Shown: positions 1 through 7,660, counted from the stretch's first letter. The stretch is DNA of 24,209 nucleotides from UBA7803 sp041608775 (GCA_041608775.1 JBFISC010000020.1:1-24209), one strand, 5' to 3'. A program made the numbers and translations. Notes: generated by a model from the letters alone, not told the origin.

Positions 1-216
1 CGACAGATCGTCGCCGCCGAAGCCGGGCAGGACCATGACCGCCGACCCGTCGCCGCGCGGCTCGTTGCGCAGGCTCCCGGCTGCCAGCGCAAGCGCAGGC
101 AGCTCGAACAGGCCGACGGCTTCCCGCATCAGGTTCTGCCAGCCGCTGCTCGGGGCGATGATGGCGGCGCGTGCTCGTCGCGTCGTCGCGGCAGGCAGGA
201 CGTCGGGCTGATCCAT
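1..216 (-). CDS. Alpha/beta-hydrolase-like protein, N-terminal part (runs off the window)
   Basis: The frame starts at ATG 216-214, reads leftward and stays open for 72 codons to the window edge, so the C-terminal part is missing. An AGAGGTAA-like ribosome binding site lies 7-8 nt upstream of the start. The visible protein begins with a polar segment and reaches a hydrophobic strand ending VMVLPGFGGDD at about residues 58-68. This looks like the first strand and oxyanion-hole loop of an alpha/beta hydrolase. The catalytic Ser, Asp and His would lie outside the window. It follows the oxidoreductase gene by 31 nt on the same strand, so the two are probably co-transcribed. The family call rests on one short motif and is tentative; that this is a real gene is more secure. 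Confidence 0.55.
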   Translation of the reverse strand, partial: MDQPDVLPAATTRRARAAIIAPSSGWQNLMREAVGLFELPALALAAGSLRNEPRGDGSAVMVLPGFGGDDLS

Positions 217-247
217 GCGGGTTACCTCTGTGGTCGGGGGCGTTGGG

Positions 248-1267
248 TCAGGAAGGTTCGGCAATACGCAGCAGCTGCTTGCCGACGTTCTTTCCGGTAA
301 ACAGCCGGTTGAGCGTGTCGGGGATGTTCTCGAACCCCTCCTGCACGTCTTCCTGGTGGACGAGTTCGCCGCTTTCCATCCAGCCGAGCAGGTCTGTTAC
401 AGCCTGCCCCGAGCGAGCCATGTAATCGATGACGATGAAGCCTTCCATCCGGGCCCGCATGATCACGAGGTTCATTAGGTTGCTCGGACCCGGCTGGGGC
501 TCGGTGGCGTTGTAGCCGGAGATGCCGCCGCAGAGCACGATCCTCGCCCTCATGTTGATGTGATTCAGCGCGGCCTCGAGGATGTCGCCGCCGACGTTGT
601 CGAAGAAGATGTCGACCTTGTTCGGGCACAGCTCGCCGATCCGCTGGTTCACGTCTTCGTTCTTGTAGTCGATGGCGTCGTCGAAGCGAGCCACGTCTTT
701 GAGCCAGCCGCATTTCTCCGGGCCGCCGGCAATCCCGACCACCTTGCAGCCCTTGATGCGTGCGATCTGACCGGCCACCGAGCCGGTCGCGCCGGCGGCG
801 CCGGAAATCAGCACGGTCTCGCCGGCACGCGGCTGTCCCAGGTCCAGCAGACCCCAGTAGGCCGTGAGGCCGGTGACGCCGAGCACACTCAGGGCGAGGT
901 GCGGCGGGACGCCCGGCGGCAGCTTGCTTACGCCCGTCAGGCCGCCGCTCGGGTTCGTCACCACAAAGTCCTGCCAGCCTCCGGTGGTCTGCACCAGGTC
1001 CCCCTTCGCGAAGTCCGGATGCCGCGACTCCACGACCTGGGCAACGGATCCGGCGCGCATGACCTCGCCAATCTGCACCGGGGGCAGATAGCTCTCGCGA
1101 TCCTCCATCCAGCCGCGCTGGGTCGGATCGAACGACAGGTAGAGATTGCGCAACAGCAGCTCGCCGTCACCGGGCTCGGGGATGGGTGCTTCCCGGTACT
1201 CGAAGTTGTCGCGAGTCACCATGCCGTGCGGTCGCTTTGCCAGGACCCACTGTCGATTGACGTTCAT
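248..1267 (-). CDS. NADP-dependent oxidoreductase, CurA/YncB-like medium-chain reductase (COG2130)
   Basis: 339 residues, the usual length of this zinc-independent medium-chain dehydrogenase/reductase family, which includes E. coli CurA (curcumin reductase) and leukotriene B4 dehydrogenase-like enzymes. These reduce the C=C bond of alpha,beta-unsaturated carbonyl compounds with NADPH. The N-terminus carries the family signature of an LYLSFDPTQRGWM segment (residues 42-54). The Rossmann nucleotide-binding loop is SGAAGATGSVAG at about 155-166, and EGFIVIDY is near residue 270. ATG 1267 has a GGGAG Shine-Dalgarno about 9 nt upstream and a candidate sigma-70 promoter behind it. The true substrate cannot be read from the sequence. 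It is probably the first gene of a two-gene minus-strand unit with the hydrolase at 1-216. Confidence 0.9.
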   Translation of the reverse strand: MNVNRQWVLAKRPHGMVTRDNFEYREAPIPEPGDGELLLRNLYLSFDPTQRGWMEDRESYLPPVQIGEVMRAGSVAQVVESRHPDFAKGDLVQTTGGWQDFVVTNPSGGLTGVSKLPPGVPPHLALSVLGVTGLTAYWGLLDLGQPRAGETVLISGAAGATGSVAGQIARIKGCKVVGIAGGPEKCGWLKDVARFDDAIDYKNEDVNQRIGELCPNKVDIFFDNVGGDILEAALNHINMRARIVLCGGISGYNATEPQPGPSNLMNLVIMRARMEGFIVIDYMARSGQAVTDLLGWMESGELVHQEDVQEGFENIPDTLNRLFTGKNVGKQLLRIAEPS

Positions 1268-1300
1268 CTGTCTGCTCTCCCGAAGTGCAATGAGGATGCG

Positions 1301-1329
1301 ATTAGATCAGGTTGCGCATCCGTCGTCAT
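1301..1329 (-). promoter_or_regulatory. Candidate sigma-70 promoter for the CurA-like oxidoreductase
   Basis: Read on the minus strand, ATGACG (1329-1324) and TCTAAT (1306-1301) are separated by 17 nt. They match the -35 and -10 consensus at four and four or five positions. Transcription would start near 1294, giving a leader of about 27 nt before ATG 1267 that contains the GGGAG site. This is pattern matching only. Confidence 0.4.
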
Positions 1330-1354
1330 GGTTCCGTCTTGTCTGGATGCCAGC

Positions 1355-1591
1355 CTAGTCGGCAGGAACCACCACCGGCATGTAGCTCACGTCGTCGCGC
1401 ATCGCCGCTCCGAGTACCTCGTCGAAGGGAATGCGCTGGGCGAGCACGGCGTGTCGGACCCGATTGCGTCGCAGCAGGTCGTAAGCCTGCTGCAGGCTGC
1501 TGCAGCTCACGTTCCCCTCCGGACCTCTGTCGGCGAGCGTGACGACGTAGCTGCTGCAGTTGGTGCTGTGGATAGTGGCGGAGTGACGCAT
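1355..1591 (-). CDS. Small hypothetical protein (78 aa)
   Basis: An open frame of 78 codons on the minus strand, ending with TAG at 1355. From about residue 15 the protein has a plausible globular composition, with YVVTLADRGPEGNVSCSSLQ, a helical AYDLLRRNRVRHAVLAQR and a C-terminal SYMPVVVPAD. I recognise no family. No convincing Shine-Dalgarno precedes ATG 1591, so the true start may lie further downstream. The competing longer frame on the same strand (1326-1640) is Arg/Gln-rich and looks like a frame shadow. The gene sits between the CurA-like gene and the divergent MFS gene. Its reality rests on composition and on filling an otherwise empty 450-bp gap. Confidence 0.45.
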   Translation of the reverse strand: MRHSATIHSTNCSSYVVTLADRGPEGNVSCSSLQQAYDLLRRNRVRHAVLAQRIPFDEVLGAAMRDDVSYMPVVVPAD

Positions 1592-1718
1592 GGTACGACT
1601 CGATGTTGGGTTCGGCGCACAATAGGGAGCGGCCGGTCAACGCGCCGTGAACGCCAGTCGGGTGGACGTGCGGCTCCTCCCGGTCGCGATGGCAGCCGCA
1701 AGGTGCTCAACTCCCGCA

Positions 1719-2939
1719 ATGGCCCGGCACGAACCCGACGTCTCCCGCCCGCCGCTGCCACCCGCCATCTGGGTGCTTGGCTTCGTCAGCCTGTTCATGG
1801 ACGTCTCGTCAGAGCTGGTCCACAGCCTGTTGCCAGCGTTTCTCGTGACGGTGCTCGGGGCCAGCGCGCTGACCGTCGGGCTGATCGAAGGAGCGGCGGA
1901 GTCCGTGGCGCTCATCGTCAAAGTCTTCTCGGGCGCGGTGAGTGATTTCCTCGGACGGCGCAAAGCGCTTGCGGTTGTGGGCTACGGGCTCGGGGCCGCG
2001 AGCAAGCCGCTGTTCGCGGTGGCGACGACCATCGACATGGTGTTCCTGGCCCGCGTCAGCGACCGCATCGGCAAGGGGGTTCGCGGGGCGCCGCGGGATG
2101 CGCTGATTGCCGACCTGGCGGCGGAGGAAATCCGGGGCGCGGCGTACGGGCTGCGGCAATCGCTGGATACCGTTGGCGCCGTGCTCGGCCCCGTGCTGGC
2201 GATCGGTCTGATGCTGCTCTGGGCCGGGGACTTCCGGAAGGTCTTCTGGGTCGCCCTGGTTCCCGGTCTCATCGCCGTGGCGCTGCTGATGTTCGGCGTT
2301 CGCGATCCAGCGAGGACGCCGGGTCAGCGGTCGGGCATCCCGATCCGCTGGCTCGATCTGGGGCGCCTCGGCAGCGCCTGCTGGTGGATCATCGCCATCG
2401 GCTCGCTGTTCAATCTGGCTCGATTCAGCGAGGCGTTCCTGATTCTCCGGGTTCAGGACACCGGCCTTCCGCTGGTCTGGCTGCCGGCAACGCTGGTGGT
2501 GATGAACGTGGTCTACGCGGCGTCGGCTTATCCGTTCGGTCGTCTGTCCGACCGGATTTCCCATGGGCGCCTGCTCGCCATCGGCCTGATCGTCCTGATC
2601 GGCGCAGACCTGGTTCTCGCGTGGTCGCAGAGCTGGGTAACCACCCTGGTGGGCGTCGGGATCTGGGGCCTCCATCTCGGCATCACCCAGGGCCTGCTGG
2701 CAACCATGCTTGCGGCCGTCGCCCCCGAAACCCTGCGTGGAACGGCCTTCGGTGTGTTCGGCCTGCTGAGCGGGGTGGCCATGCTGATCTCCAGCGCGCT
2801 GGCCGGGCTGGTCTGGGACGCTGCCGGAGCCGCAGTCACGTTTCTCCTGGGCGCAGGGTTCTCGGCGGTGGCCCTCGCGGCGCTGGTTTCGGGCCCAACC
2901 GGGCTCTGGCGGAAGAGGGTCCCGGGTTCCCGCCGATGA
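1719..2939 (+). CDS. MFS transporter
   Basis: From ATG 1719 the protein has 406 residues and about twelve hydrophobic segments, as expected of the major facilitator superfamily. The first helix, FVSLFMDVSSELVHSLLPAFLV, is typical of a subgroup of uncharacterised bacterial MFS proteins. The loop between helices 2 and 3 carries the motif-A-like stretch GAVSDFLGRRKAL, and RIGKGVRGAPRDALIAD follows near helix 4. The frame is open back to a GTG at 1647 and an ATG at 1689. I prefer ATG 1719 because AAGGTG lies about 13 nt upstream and the protein then begins just before helix 1. It is an inner-membrane secondary transporter; the substrate cannot be inferred. It converges on the GNAT gene, leaving 17 nt between stop codons. 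Confidence 0.88.
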   Translation: MARHEPDVSRPPLPPAIWVLGFVSLFMDVSSELVHSLLPAFLVTVLGASALTVGLIEGAAESVALIVKVFSGAVSDFLGRRKALAVVGYGLGAASKPLFAVATTIDMVFLARVSDRIGKGVRGAPRDALIADLAAEEIRGAAYGLRQSLDTVGAVLGPVLAIGLMLLWAGDFRKVFWVALVPGLIAVALLMFGVRDPARTPGQRSGIPIRWLDLGRLGSACWWIIAIGSLFNLARFSEAFLILRVQDTGLPLVWLPATLVVMNVVYAASAYPFGRLSDRISHGRLLAIGLIVLIGADLVLAWSQSWVTTLVGVGIWGLHLGITQGLLATMLAAVAPETLRGTAFGVFGLLSGVAMLISSALAGLVWDAAGAAVTFLLGAGFSAVALAALVSGPTGLWRKRVPGSRR

Positions 2940-2956
2940 GCCCCGGCGGCGTCGGC

Positions 2957-3568
2957 TCAGTGCCCGAACATCGCGCCCAGGACCCGTCGCAGCCTGCCGG
3001 GCGTTCGGCCGCGTCGGCGGATGTCCACATCGTAGACCAGCACCGGCCCGTCGTACTCGACGATGACCCCCTGAGAGGCGCGGAGGATCCGGCGCACGCG
3101 GTCGTTGTCCGCGAGCGCGTGGGCGCGGAAGTGGGTGATGCCCTGAGCGCGGGCCTCCCGCGCCAGGCGTCGCAGCAGCAGCCGGCCGAGACCGCGCCCG
3201 TGCAGGCGATCCACCACCGCCACGGAGGGCTCGGCTACCGGGGCATCCGGATCGGCGCGGAAGTAGCGGGCAACGCCGACGATGGCGGGCTCGACGTGGC
3301 CGGCATCATCCGCGAGGCGGGCGCCGATGGCCACGTGGTCGACCCCGTCGGTGTTGACCAGACCGTCGATGATGAAGGGCGGCAGTTCAGGCATCTGGGA
3401 GAAGAACCGCAGGTAGCGCGATCGCGACGACAGGCCGCTGAAACCGCGCAGCAGGTCGGTCCGGTCGGCTGGCCCGATGAAGGCCAGGTCGACGCACTGG
3501 CCGTCGGCCAGCTTGCCCTGACGCACGCTGCGCCGTACCGGTTGGGTCGCGGGGGCTGCGGAATCCAT
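2957..3568 (-). CDS. GNAT-family N-acetyltransferase
   Basis: 203 residues from ATG 3568, which has a GGAG ribosome binding site 8 nt upstream. The frame is open upstream through pspF in another register, but that extension is Arg/Gly/Pro-rich and not a real protein. The acetyl-CoA-binding motif A is visible as VVDRLHGRGLGRLLLRRLAR at about 118-137 (R-x-x-G-x-G type), preceded by the strands IVGVARYFR and SVAVVD. The N-terminal RYLRFFSQMPELP segment resembles GNAT proteins that follow other domains in protein acetyltransferases of the Pat/YfiQ type, but here the domain stands alone. The substrate is unknown. It lies 95 nt downstream of pspF on the same strand, so it may be read from the pspF promoter. 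A link to envelope stress is inference only. Confidence 0.85.
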   Translation of the reverse strand: MDSAAPATQPVRRSVRQGKLADGQCVDLAFIGPADRTDLLRGFSGLSSRSRYLRFFSQMPELPPFIIDGLVNTDGVDHVAIGARLADDAGHVEPAIVGVARYFRADPDAPVAEPSVAVVDRLHGRGLGRLLLRRLAREARAQGITHFRAHALADNDRVRRILRASQGVIVEYDGPVLVYDVDIRRRGRTPGRLRRVLGAMFGH

Positions 3569-3663
3569 GCTGGAGTCTCCATACTGCTGAGATGCTGCGC
3601 TGCACAATTCGCAGTAAGGATAGCCTAAAACGATGGCAATCGGGTCAATTTCCGCTCGGCGCC

Positions 3664-4692
3664 TCAGTCCTTTTTCAGCAGCTCGTACTTCTTCAGGTAG
3701 CCACGGAGCTGGTGGTAGGTGAGCCCGAGCAGCTCGGCCGCTTTGCGCTGGTTGTGCCGGGCCTGGTCCATGGCCCGTTCGATCAGGGCGATCTCGAAGT
3801 CCTGGATGGTCTGCTTCATGTCCAGCGGCAACTCGGCGGGGCCCGGGTGGCCGGCGGCGCCGTCGGCCGCGGCGCCGTCTGCCGGGGTTCCGGGTTTCGC
3901 AGCCGACGACCTGGGGCGATAGGGCGAGTCGAAGGGATCGAAGACGATCTCGCCCACCTCCTGATCCGCCGGGGTGCGGTAGACGCAACGCTCGACCACG
4001 TTCTTGAGCTCGCGCACGTTGCCCGGCCACCGGTACGCCAGCAGGGTTTCTTTGGCCCGGCTGCTGAAACCGGCGAAAAGATCGCGTTCGAGCTCGTTGG
4101 CCATCGTGATGGCGAAATGCTCGGCGAGCAGCAGAATGTCTTCCTCCCGTTCCCGCAGCGGCGGCAGGGTGATCACGTCGAAGGCCAGCCGGTCCAGCAG
4201 GTCGAAGCGGAACTCCCCCGCAGCGGCCCGGCTCGGCAGGTCCTCGTTGGTGGCGGCGACCAGGCGAACGTCGCAGCTCAGCATCCTGCTGCCGCCGACC
4301 CGTTCGTACTCGCCGTACTCGATCACACGCAGCAGCTTCTCCTGCACCCGCATGGAGGTGTTGGCCAGCTCGTCCAGAAACAGGGTGCCGCCGTCGGCCC
4401 GCTCGAAGCGTCCCTGGTGGGCCTTGGTGGCTCCGGTGAAGGCACCGGCCTCGTGTCCGAACAGCTCGGTCTCGAGCAGCGAGTCGTTGATCGCGGCGCA
4501 GTTCAGCTTGAGAAACTGGCTCTCCCAGCGATTCGACAGGTAGTGCAGTCGGGCGGCGATGAGCTCTTTGCCGGTGCCCCGCTCGCCGACCACGAGCACG
4601 GGTTTGTCCAGGGGCGCGACCTTCGACACCTCCTCGAGGGTCTTCAGCATCGCCGGGGATTCCCCCAGCAGTCGGTCCTGGTCCGTGGGCAT
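3664..4692 (-). CDS. pspF: Phage shock operon activator PspF (sigma-54 enhancer-binding protein)
   Basis: 342 residues from ATG 4692. An in-frame ATG at 4728 would add 12 residues, but family members begin near LLGESPAML. It is an AAA+ ATPase without a receiver domain, as is typical of PspF. Walker A is GERGTGKE at 36-43, the sigma-54 contact loop GAFTGA is at 83-88 and Walker B GGTLFLDE is at 101-108. The R-finger region is in FRFDLLDRLAFDV. A Fis-type helix-turn-helix closes the protein (QRKAAELLGLTYHQLRGYLKKY). Between the AAA+ domain and the helix-turn-helix lies an Ala/Gly/Pro-rich linker. In the known system PspF activates the psp promoter and is held inactive by PspA until the inner membrane is stressed. 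It is divergent from pspA, as in enterobacteria. Confidence 0.93.
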   Translation of the reverse strand: MPTDQDRLLGESPAMLKTLEEVSKVAPLDKPVLVVGERGTGKELIAARLHYLSNRWESQFLKLNCAAINDSLLETELFGHEAGAFTGATKAHQGRFERADGGTLFLDELANTSMRVQEKLLRVIEYGEYERVGGSRMLSCDVRLVAATNEDLPSRAAAGEFRFDLLDRLAFDVITLPPLREREEDILLLAEHFAITMANELERDLFAGFSSRAKETLLAYRWPGNVRELKNVVERCVYRTPADQEVGEIVFDPFDSPYRPRSSAAKPGTPADGAAADGAAGHPGPAELPLDMKQTIQDFEIALIERAMDQARHNQRKAAELLGLTYHQLRGYLKKYELLKKD

Positions 4693-4775
4693 CGGCGGAT
4701 TCTGCCAACAGTTAGCGAACGATGCCATGCCCGGGGGGCAAGGCCCTCCGGCGAAGATCGATCATTCCGGGATTC

Positions 4776-4803
4776 ACTATAAAAAACAGACAGTTAGCGT
4801 CAA
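4776..4803 (-). promoter_or_regulatory. Sigma-70 promoter for pspF
   Basis: On the minus strand TTGACG (4803-4798) and TATAGT (4781-4776) are separated by 16 nt, a close match to the sigma-70 consensus. Transcription would start near 4769, about 75 nt before ATG 4692. The -35 hexamer lies just 10 bp from the sigma-54 element of pspA, so proteins bound between the arms could affect both directions. Autoregulation of pspF is known in E. coli; here it is inference. Confidence 0.6.
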
Positions 4804-4812
4804 AGAAGAAAC

Positions 4813-4829
4813 CTGGCACGGTTCCTGTA
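4813..4829 (+). promoter_or_regulatory. Sigma-54 (-24/-12) promoter of the psp operon
   Basis: CTGGCACGGTTCCTGTA matches the sigma-54 consensus YTGGCACGRNNNTTGCW at nearly every position. The invariant GG is at 4815-4816 and the -12 G is at 4827; the only departures are in the -12 block (CTGT instead of TTGC). Transcription should start near 4840, some 85 nt before pspA. The adjacent divergent gene encodes the matching activator, PspF, which strongly supports the call. Confidence 0.8.
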
Positions 4830-4924
4830 TCGGTCGGGGGGCAGTCGCCGTACCCGGGCTGACCCCCAAGCCCGGGACGGCACTCACGAGGGTGCGCCCT
4901 CGAGTCACATTGGAGGCAGAAGGC

Positions 4925-5653
4925 ATGGGCATCTTTTCTCGCATTACGGACATCATCAATTCCAACATCAACGCCATTCTCGATAAGGCGGAAGATCCGG
5001 AAAAGATGGTGCGCCTGATCATCCAGGAGATGGAAGAGGCGCTGGTGGAAGTCCGCAGCACCTCGGCACGCGCCATCGCCGACCGCAAAGAGCTGTTGCG
5101 GCGGCAGGATTGGCTGCAGAATGAGGCGCGGGAGTGGGAGCGCAAAGCGGAAGTGGCCGTTCAGAAGGGCCGCGACGATCTGGCCAAAGGGGCGCTGGTG
5201 GAACGCAACAAGGCCACCGAAGCCCGCGAGCTGCTCGATCGGGACCTGGAGATCCTCGATGACACGCTGGCCAAGCTGAGCGGCGACATTGCTGCTCTGC
5301 AGGCCAAGATCAAGGACGCCAAGGCCCGGCAGAACGCCATCATCCTGCGCGGCAAGGCGGCCCAGTCCCGGCTCGGAGCCCGGCAGCGCCTGGCTGACCA
5401 CAGCATCGACGACGCCATGCAGCGGTTCGAGACCTACGAGCGCAAGATGGACGATCTGGAAGGGCAGGTGGAGTCCTACGACCTGGGTCAGAAAACCCTG
5501 GCGGAAGAGATCGAGGATCTGGAAGCCGACGAGCGCATCAACGAAGAGCTGAAGGCGTTGAAGGCCAGAGTGAGCGGCGCCTCGCCGACGCCGGCACCGC
5601 AGCCCGGTCCGGTGGCCGGTCACGGCGAGGGCACTCCTTCGGCCAACGGCTAA
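4925..5653 (+). CDS. pspA: Phage shock protein PspA (ESCRT-III-like membrane-stress effector)
   Basis: 242 residues, starting MGIFSRITDIINSNINAILD, the canonical amphipathic N-terminal helix that binds the inner membrane. The EDPEKMVRLIIQEMEE segment follows, and then a long alpha-helical coiled coil to about residue 220. A low-complexity Pro/Gly/Ala tail (SPTPAPQPGPVAGHGEG) replaces the usual C-terminus. ATG 4925 has GGAGG 8 nt upstream (4912-4916). In the known system PspA inhibits PspF in the resting state, and under proton-motive-force or membrane stress it moves to the membrane and forms large scaffolds. It is the first gene of pspA-pspB-pspC plus a fourth small gene, and a sigma-54 promoter precedes it. 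Confidence 0.95.
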   Translation: MGIFSRITDIINSNINAILDKAEDPEKMVRLIIQEMEEALVEVRSTSARAIADRKELLRRQDWLQNEAREWERKAEVAVQKGRDDLAKGALVERNKATEARELLDRDLEILDDTLAKLSGDIAALQAKIKDAKARQNAIILRGKAAQSRLGARQRLADHSIDDAMQRFETYERKMDDLEGQVESYDLGQKTLAEEIEDLEADERINEELKALKARVSGASPTPAPQPGPVAGHGEGTPSANG

Positions 5654-5662
5654 GGAACGGTC

Positions 5663-5908
5663 ATGGAATTCTTACTGGCCCCGACCATCATCTTCATGGT
5701 GTTCGTCGCGCCGATCTGGATCTTCATGCACTATCGCAGCAAGCAGAGATCCCAGAGCACCCTGTCGGAGGATGAGCGCACCGAGCTGGAAAACCTGGCC
5801 GCCAAGGCGGAGCTCATGGTCGAGCGCATCGAGACGCTGGAGGCGATTCTCGACAGCGAGACTCCCGGCTGGCGTAACCGCATGAGCGGGGAGTACCGCC
5901 ATGAGTGA
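5663..5908 (+). CDS. pspB: Phage shock protein PspB
   Basis: 81 residues, close to the E. coli length. A single N-terminal membrane segment (residues 3-22, FLLAPTIIFMVFVAPIWIFM) precedes the basic HYRSKQRS stretch and a cytoplasmic coiled coil containing LSEDERTELENLAAKAELM. AAGGA precedes ATG 5663 by 6 nt. PspB works with PspC in the inner membrane, where the pair senses stress and recruits PspA away from PspF. It lies 9 nt after pspA and overlaps pspC by 8 nt, indicating translational coupling. Confidence 0.93.
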   Translation: MEFLLAPTIIFMVFVAPIWIFMHYRSKQRSQSTLSEDERTELENLAAKAELMVERIETLEAILDSETPGWRNRMSGEYRHE

Positions 5909-6653
5909 CGGCAGATACGAACGTGGCGGCGCGTCCCGATCTTCCCGCCGGCCCGCAGACGATGCCGGCGACTTTCAGGCATCTGTGGCACGCCTGGAGC
6001 GGGCCGTGGACGAGCTGGTCAGCACCGCCCGGACTCAGGTATCGGATCGCGCCTCGGCGTTCTTAGACGAGACCACCCGCCGCCTCGAGCGCGAGCTGGA
6101 TCGCCGCGAGCGGCGCAACAGCGAGCGCAGCAGCGGCGCAGCGGCGCGCAGCAGCGGTCGCCGCTCGCGTCCGCATGAGGATCCGCTGGAGGGGTTGCCG
6201 CGGCGCCTGTACAAGGACCCGTCGCGGGAGAAGATCGGCGGTGTCTGCGCAGGGATTGCGCGCTATTACGGCGTGGAACCGTGGGTGATTCGCTGCATCG
6301 CGGTCACTGGCCTGCTGTTCTTCCCGACCATCGTGTTTCCTGCCTACTGGATTGCTTACTTCGTCATGGAAAAACCTCCGGAGCTCGACGATGACGGCCG
6401 CAGCCGTCGTCGCAGCCGCCGCTGCCGCGCCCGGGCGCGCCGCCGCGACGCTCGCAATCGCCACGACCACAGCTCACCGACGCCGGAACTCGGCCCGAGG
6501 CTGTCGCCGCGCTACAGTCTGCGCAATGTTCAGGCTGACCTCACTGAGGTTGAGCTGCGTTTGCGGCGGATGGAAACCCACGTGACCTCGGGTCAGTACG
6601 AGCTGCAGCGCGAGCTGCACAAGATCGATGGTGGCGCCGACAAGTCGCGCTAG
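5901..6653 (+). CDS. pspC: Phage shock protein PspC with long N- and C-terminal extensions
   Basis: 250 residues, about twice the E. coli PspC length. The PspC domain is at about 101-160 (RRLYKDPSREKIGGVCAGIARYYGVEP by position), with its hydrophobic stretch at 129-156 and FVMEKPP after it. Before it lies a roughly 95-residue charged region with a predicted coiled coil (residues 25-75). After it come a strongly Arg-rich segment (about 165-190) and a second short coiled coil (about 207-245). ATG 5901 has GGGGAG about 8 nt upstream, inside the end of pspB. PspC is an inner-membrane partner of PspB and PspA. The extra helical regions may add contacts with PspA or with the small protein encoded next, which is inference. 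Confidence 0.88.
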   Translation: MSDGRYERGGASRSSRRPADDAGDFQASVARLERAVDELVSTARTQVSDRASAFLDETTRRLERELDRRERRNSERSSGAAARSSGRRSRPHEDPLEGLPRRLYKDPSREKIGGVCAGIARYYGVEPWVIRCIAVTGLLFFPTIVFPAYWIAYFVMEKPPELDDDGRSRRRSRRCRARARRRDARNRHDHSSPTPELGPRLSPRYSLRNVQADLTEVELRLRRMETHVTSGQYELQRELHKIDGGADKSR

Positions 6654-6693
6654 TCAGGTGAAGTCCGGGCGCCGGTCGGCGTAGGGAGAAGGT

Positions 6694-6912
6694 ATGGACG
6701 TCTTTACCATGGTCGTTGTCATCGTCACCGTGTCCTGCGTGGCCGGTGTGTTGAACAACTTCCTCAAGACCAAACGGGCGACCCACGACCAGGCGCCGGC
6801 CGAAGACCTGGTTGCCGAGATCGACGCCTTGAAGGAGCGCGTCGCGGTGCTCGAAGAAATCGTTACCGACGATCGTTACCGGCTCGATCGCGAGTTGAAC
6901 CGCCTCGGCTGA
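6694..6912 (+). CDS. Small membrane protein with coiled coil, fourth gene of the psp operon
   Basis: 72 residues: an N-terminal hydrophobic segment (MDVFTMVVVIVTVSCVAGVL), a short basic NNFLKTKRAT stretch and an acidic coiled coil containing EIDALKERVAVLEEIV, ending DRYRLDRELNRLG. The layout is that of PspB, but the sequence is not, so it may be a diverged PspB-like or PspD-like partner. The end resembles the second coiled coil of the preceding PspC (YELQRELHKIDG). GGGAG (6684-6688) lies just upstream of ATG 6694, 40 nt after pspC. A role in the Psp response is inferred from position and topology alone. Confidence 0.75.
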   Translation: MDVFTMVVVIVTVSCVAGVLNNFLKTKRATHDQAPAEDLVAEIDALKERVAVLEEIVTDDRYRLDRELNRLG

Positions 6913-6918
6913 TTCGAC

Positions 6919-7614
6919 TCATGCAAGCAGCCTGGCGGTCACGCGATCGGGGTAGTCGGTGAAGATGCCGGTGGCGCCGGCGCCGATGAGCGCTCGGGCA
7001 TCCTCGACCTCGTTGACCGTGTACACGAAGGCCCGCAGTCCCTGTTCCCGCGCCTTCCCTAGTCGCTCGGCCGTTGCCGCGCGCTGAGACAGGTTGATCG
7101 CCCAGGCATCGAGTCCGGCCGCCACGGACCAGGCATCATCTCGCCAGCGGTTGAACAGCGGCGCGATCCGCGTGTCCGGATCCAGCCGTCGGTACGCGGC
7201 CAGGCGGCGGTGGTCGAAGGACGAGACCAGCCAGTCCACCTCCGGGAACCGGGAAATGAAACGGGCCGTGGGCTCGGCCGTGTCCGGTCCCTTGAGCTCC
7301 ACGTTCAGCCCCACGCCGGCAGGCAACTCGGCCACCACTTCAGTCAGGAACGGCACCGGCCAGCCGCCGCCGGCGTCGAGCTGGCGGAGACTCACCAGGG
7401 TCTGCCCAAGCAGGGTGCCGGTACCGTTCGTAGTGCGATCGAGGGTTTCGTCGTGGATCACCACCAGCTCGCCCGCGACGCTGTATACGTCCAGCTCCAC
7501 GGCATTGACGCCGCAGGCATAGGCGCGGCGGAAGCTCGGCAGGGTGTTCTCGGCCACCAGGCCGGCCGCCCCGCGATGGCCGATCACCAGCGGCGTCGGG
7601 TCGGAAAAGCTCAT
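6919..7614 (-). CDS. Glycerophosphodiester phosphodiesterase (GDPD family, UgpQ-like)
   Basis: 231 residues from ATG 7614, which has GGGAG 5 nt upstream; a longer frame reaching 7656 is open but its extra residues are not typical. The TIM-barrel GDPD signature is complete: H13-R14 in IGHRGAAG, E22-N23-T24, the metal ligands E40 and D42 in VELDV, and H54-D55 in VVIHDETLDRTTNGTG. Near the C-terminus YTVNEVEDARALIGAGATGIFTDYP closes the barrel. No signal peptide is visible, so it is probably cytosolic, hydrolysing glycerophosphodiesters from phospholipid turnover to glycerol-3-phosphate and an alcohol. It converges on the psp operon with only 6 nt between stops and diverges from dnaX. Confidence 0.92.
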   Translation of the reverse strand: MSFSDPTPLVIGHRGAAGLVAENTLPSFRRAYACGVNAVELDVYSVAGELVVIHDETLDRTTNGTGTLLGQTLVSLRQLDAGGGWPVPFLTEVVAELPAGVGLNVELKGPDTAEPTARFISRFPEVDWLVSSFDHRRLAAYRRLDPDTRIAPLFNRWRDDAWSVAAGLDAWAINLSQRAATAERLGKAREQGLRAFVYTVNEVEDARALIGAGATGIFTDYPDRVTARLLA

Positions 7615-7660
7615 AGGATCTCCCGAGTGGCTCTCTGGTCGTGTCCTGGCCGACATTTCC

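Noticed and set aside
560..1945. 461-codon plus-strand frame opposite the CurA-like gene
   Set aside because: Low-complexity shadow composition and overlap with a full-length recognised enzyme on the other strand.
3598..3663. TTGACC (3648-3643, minus strand) as a separate promoter for the GNAT gene
   Set aside because: No acceptable -10 hexamer lies at 16-18 nt, so I did not list it as a promoter.
2957..4708. 583-codon minus-strand frame that would join the GNAT protein to an upstream region
   Set aside because: The N-terminal 380 residues are an out-of-frame reading of pspF; the GNAT gene has its own ribosome binding site and ATG at 3568.
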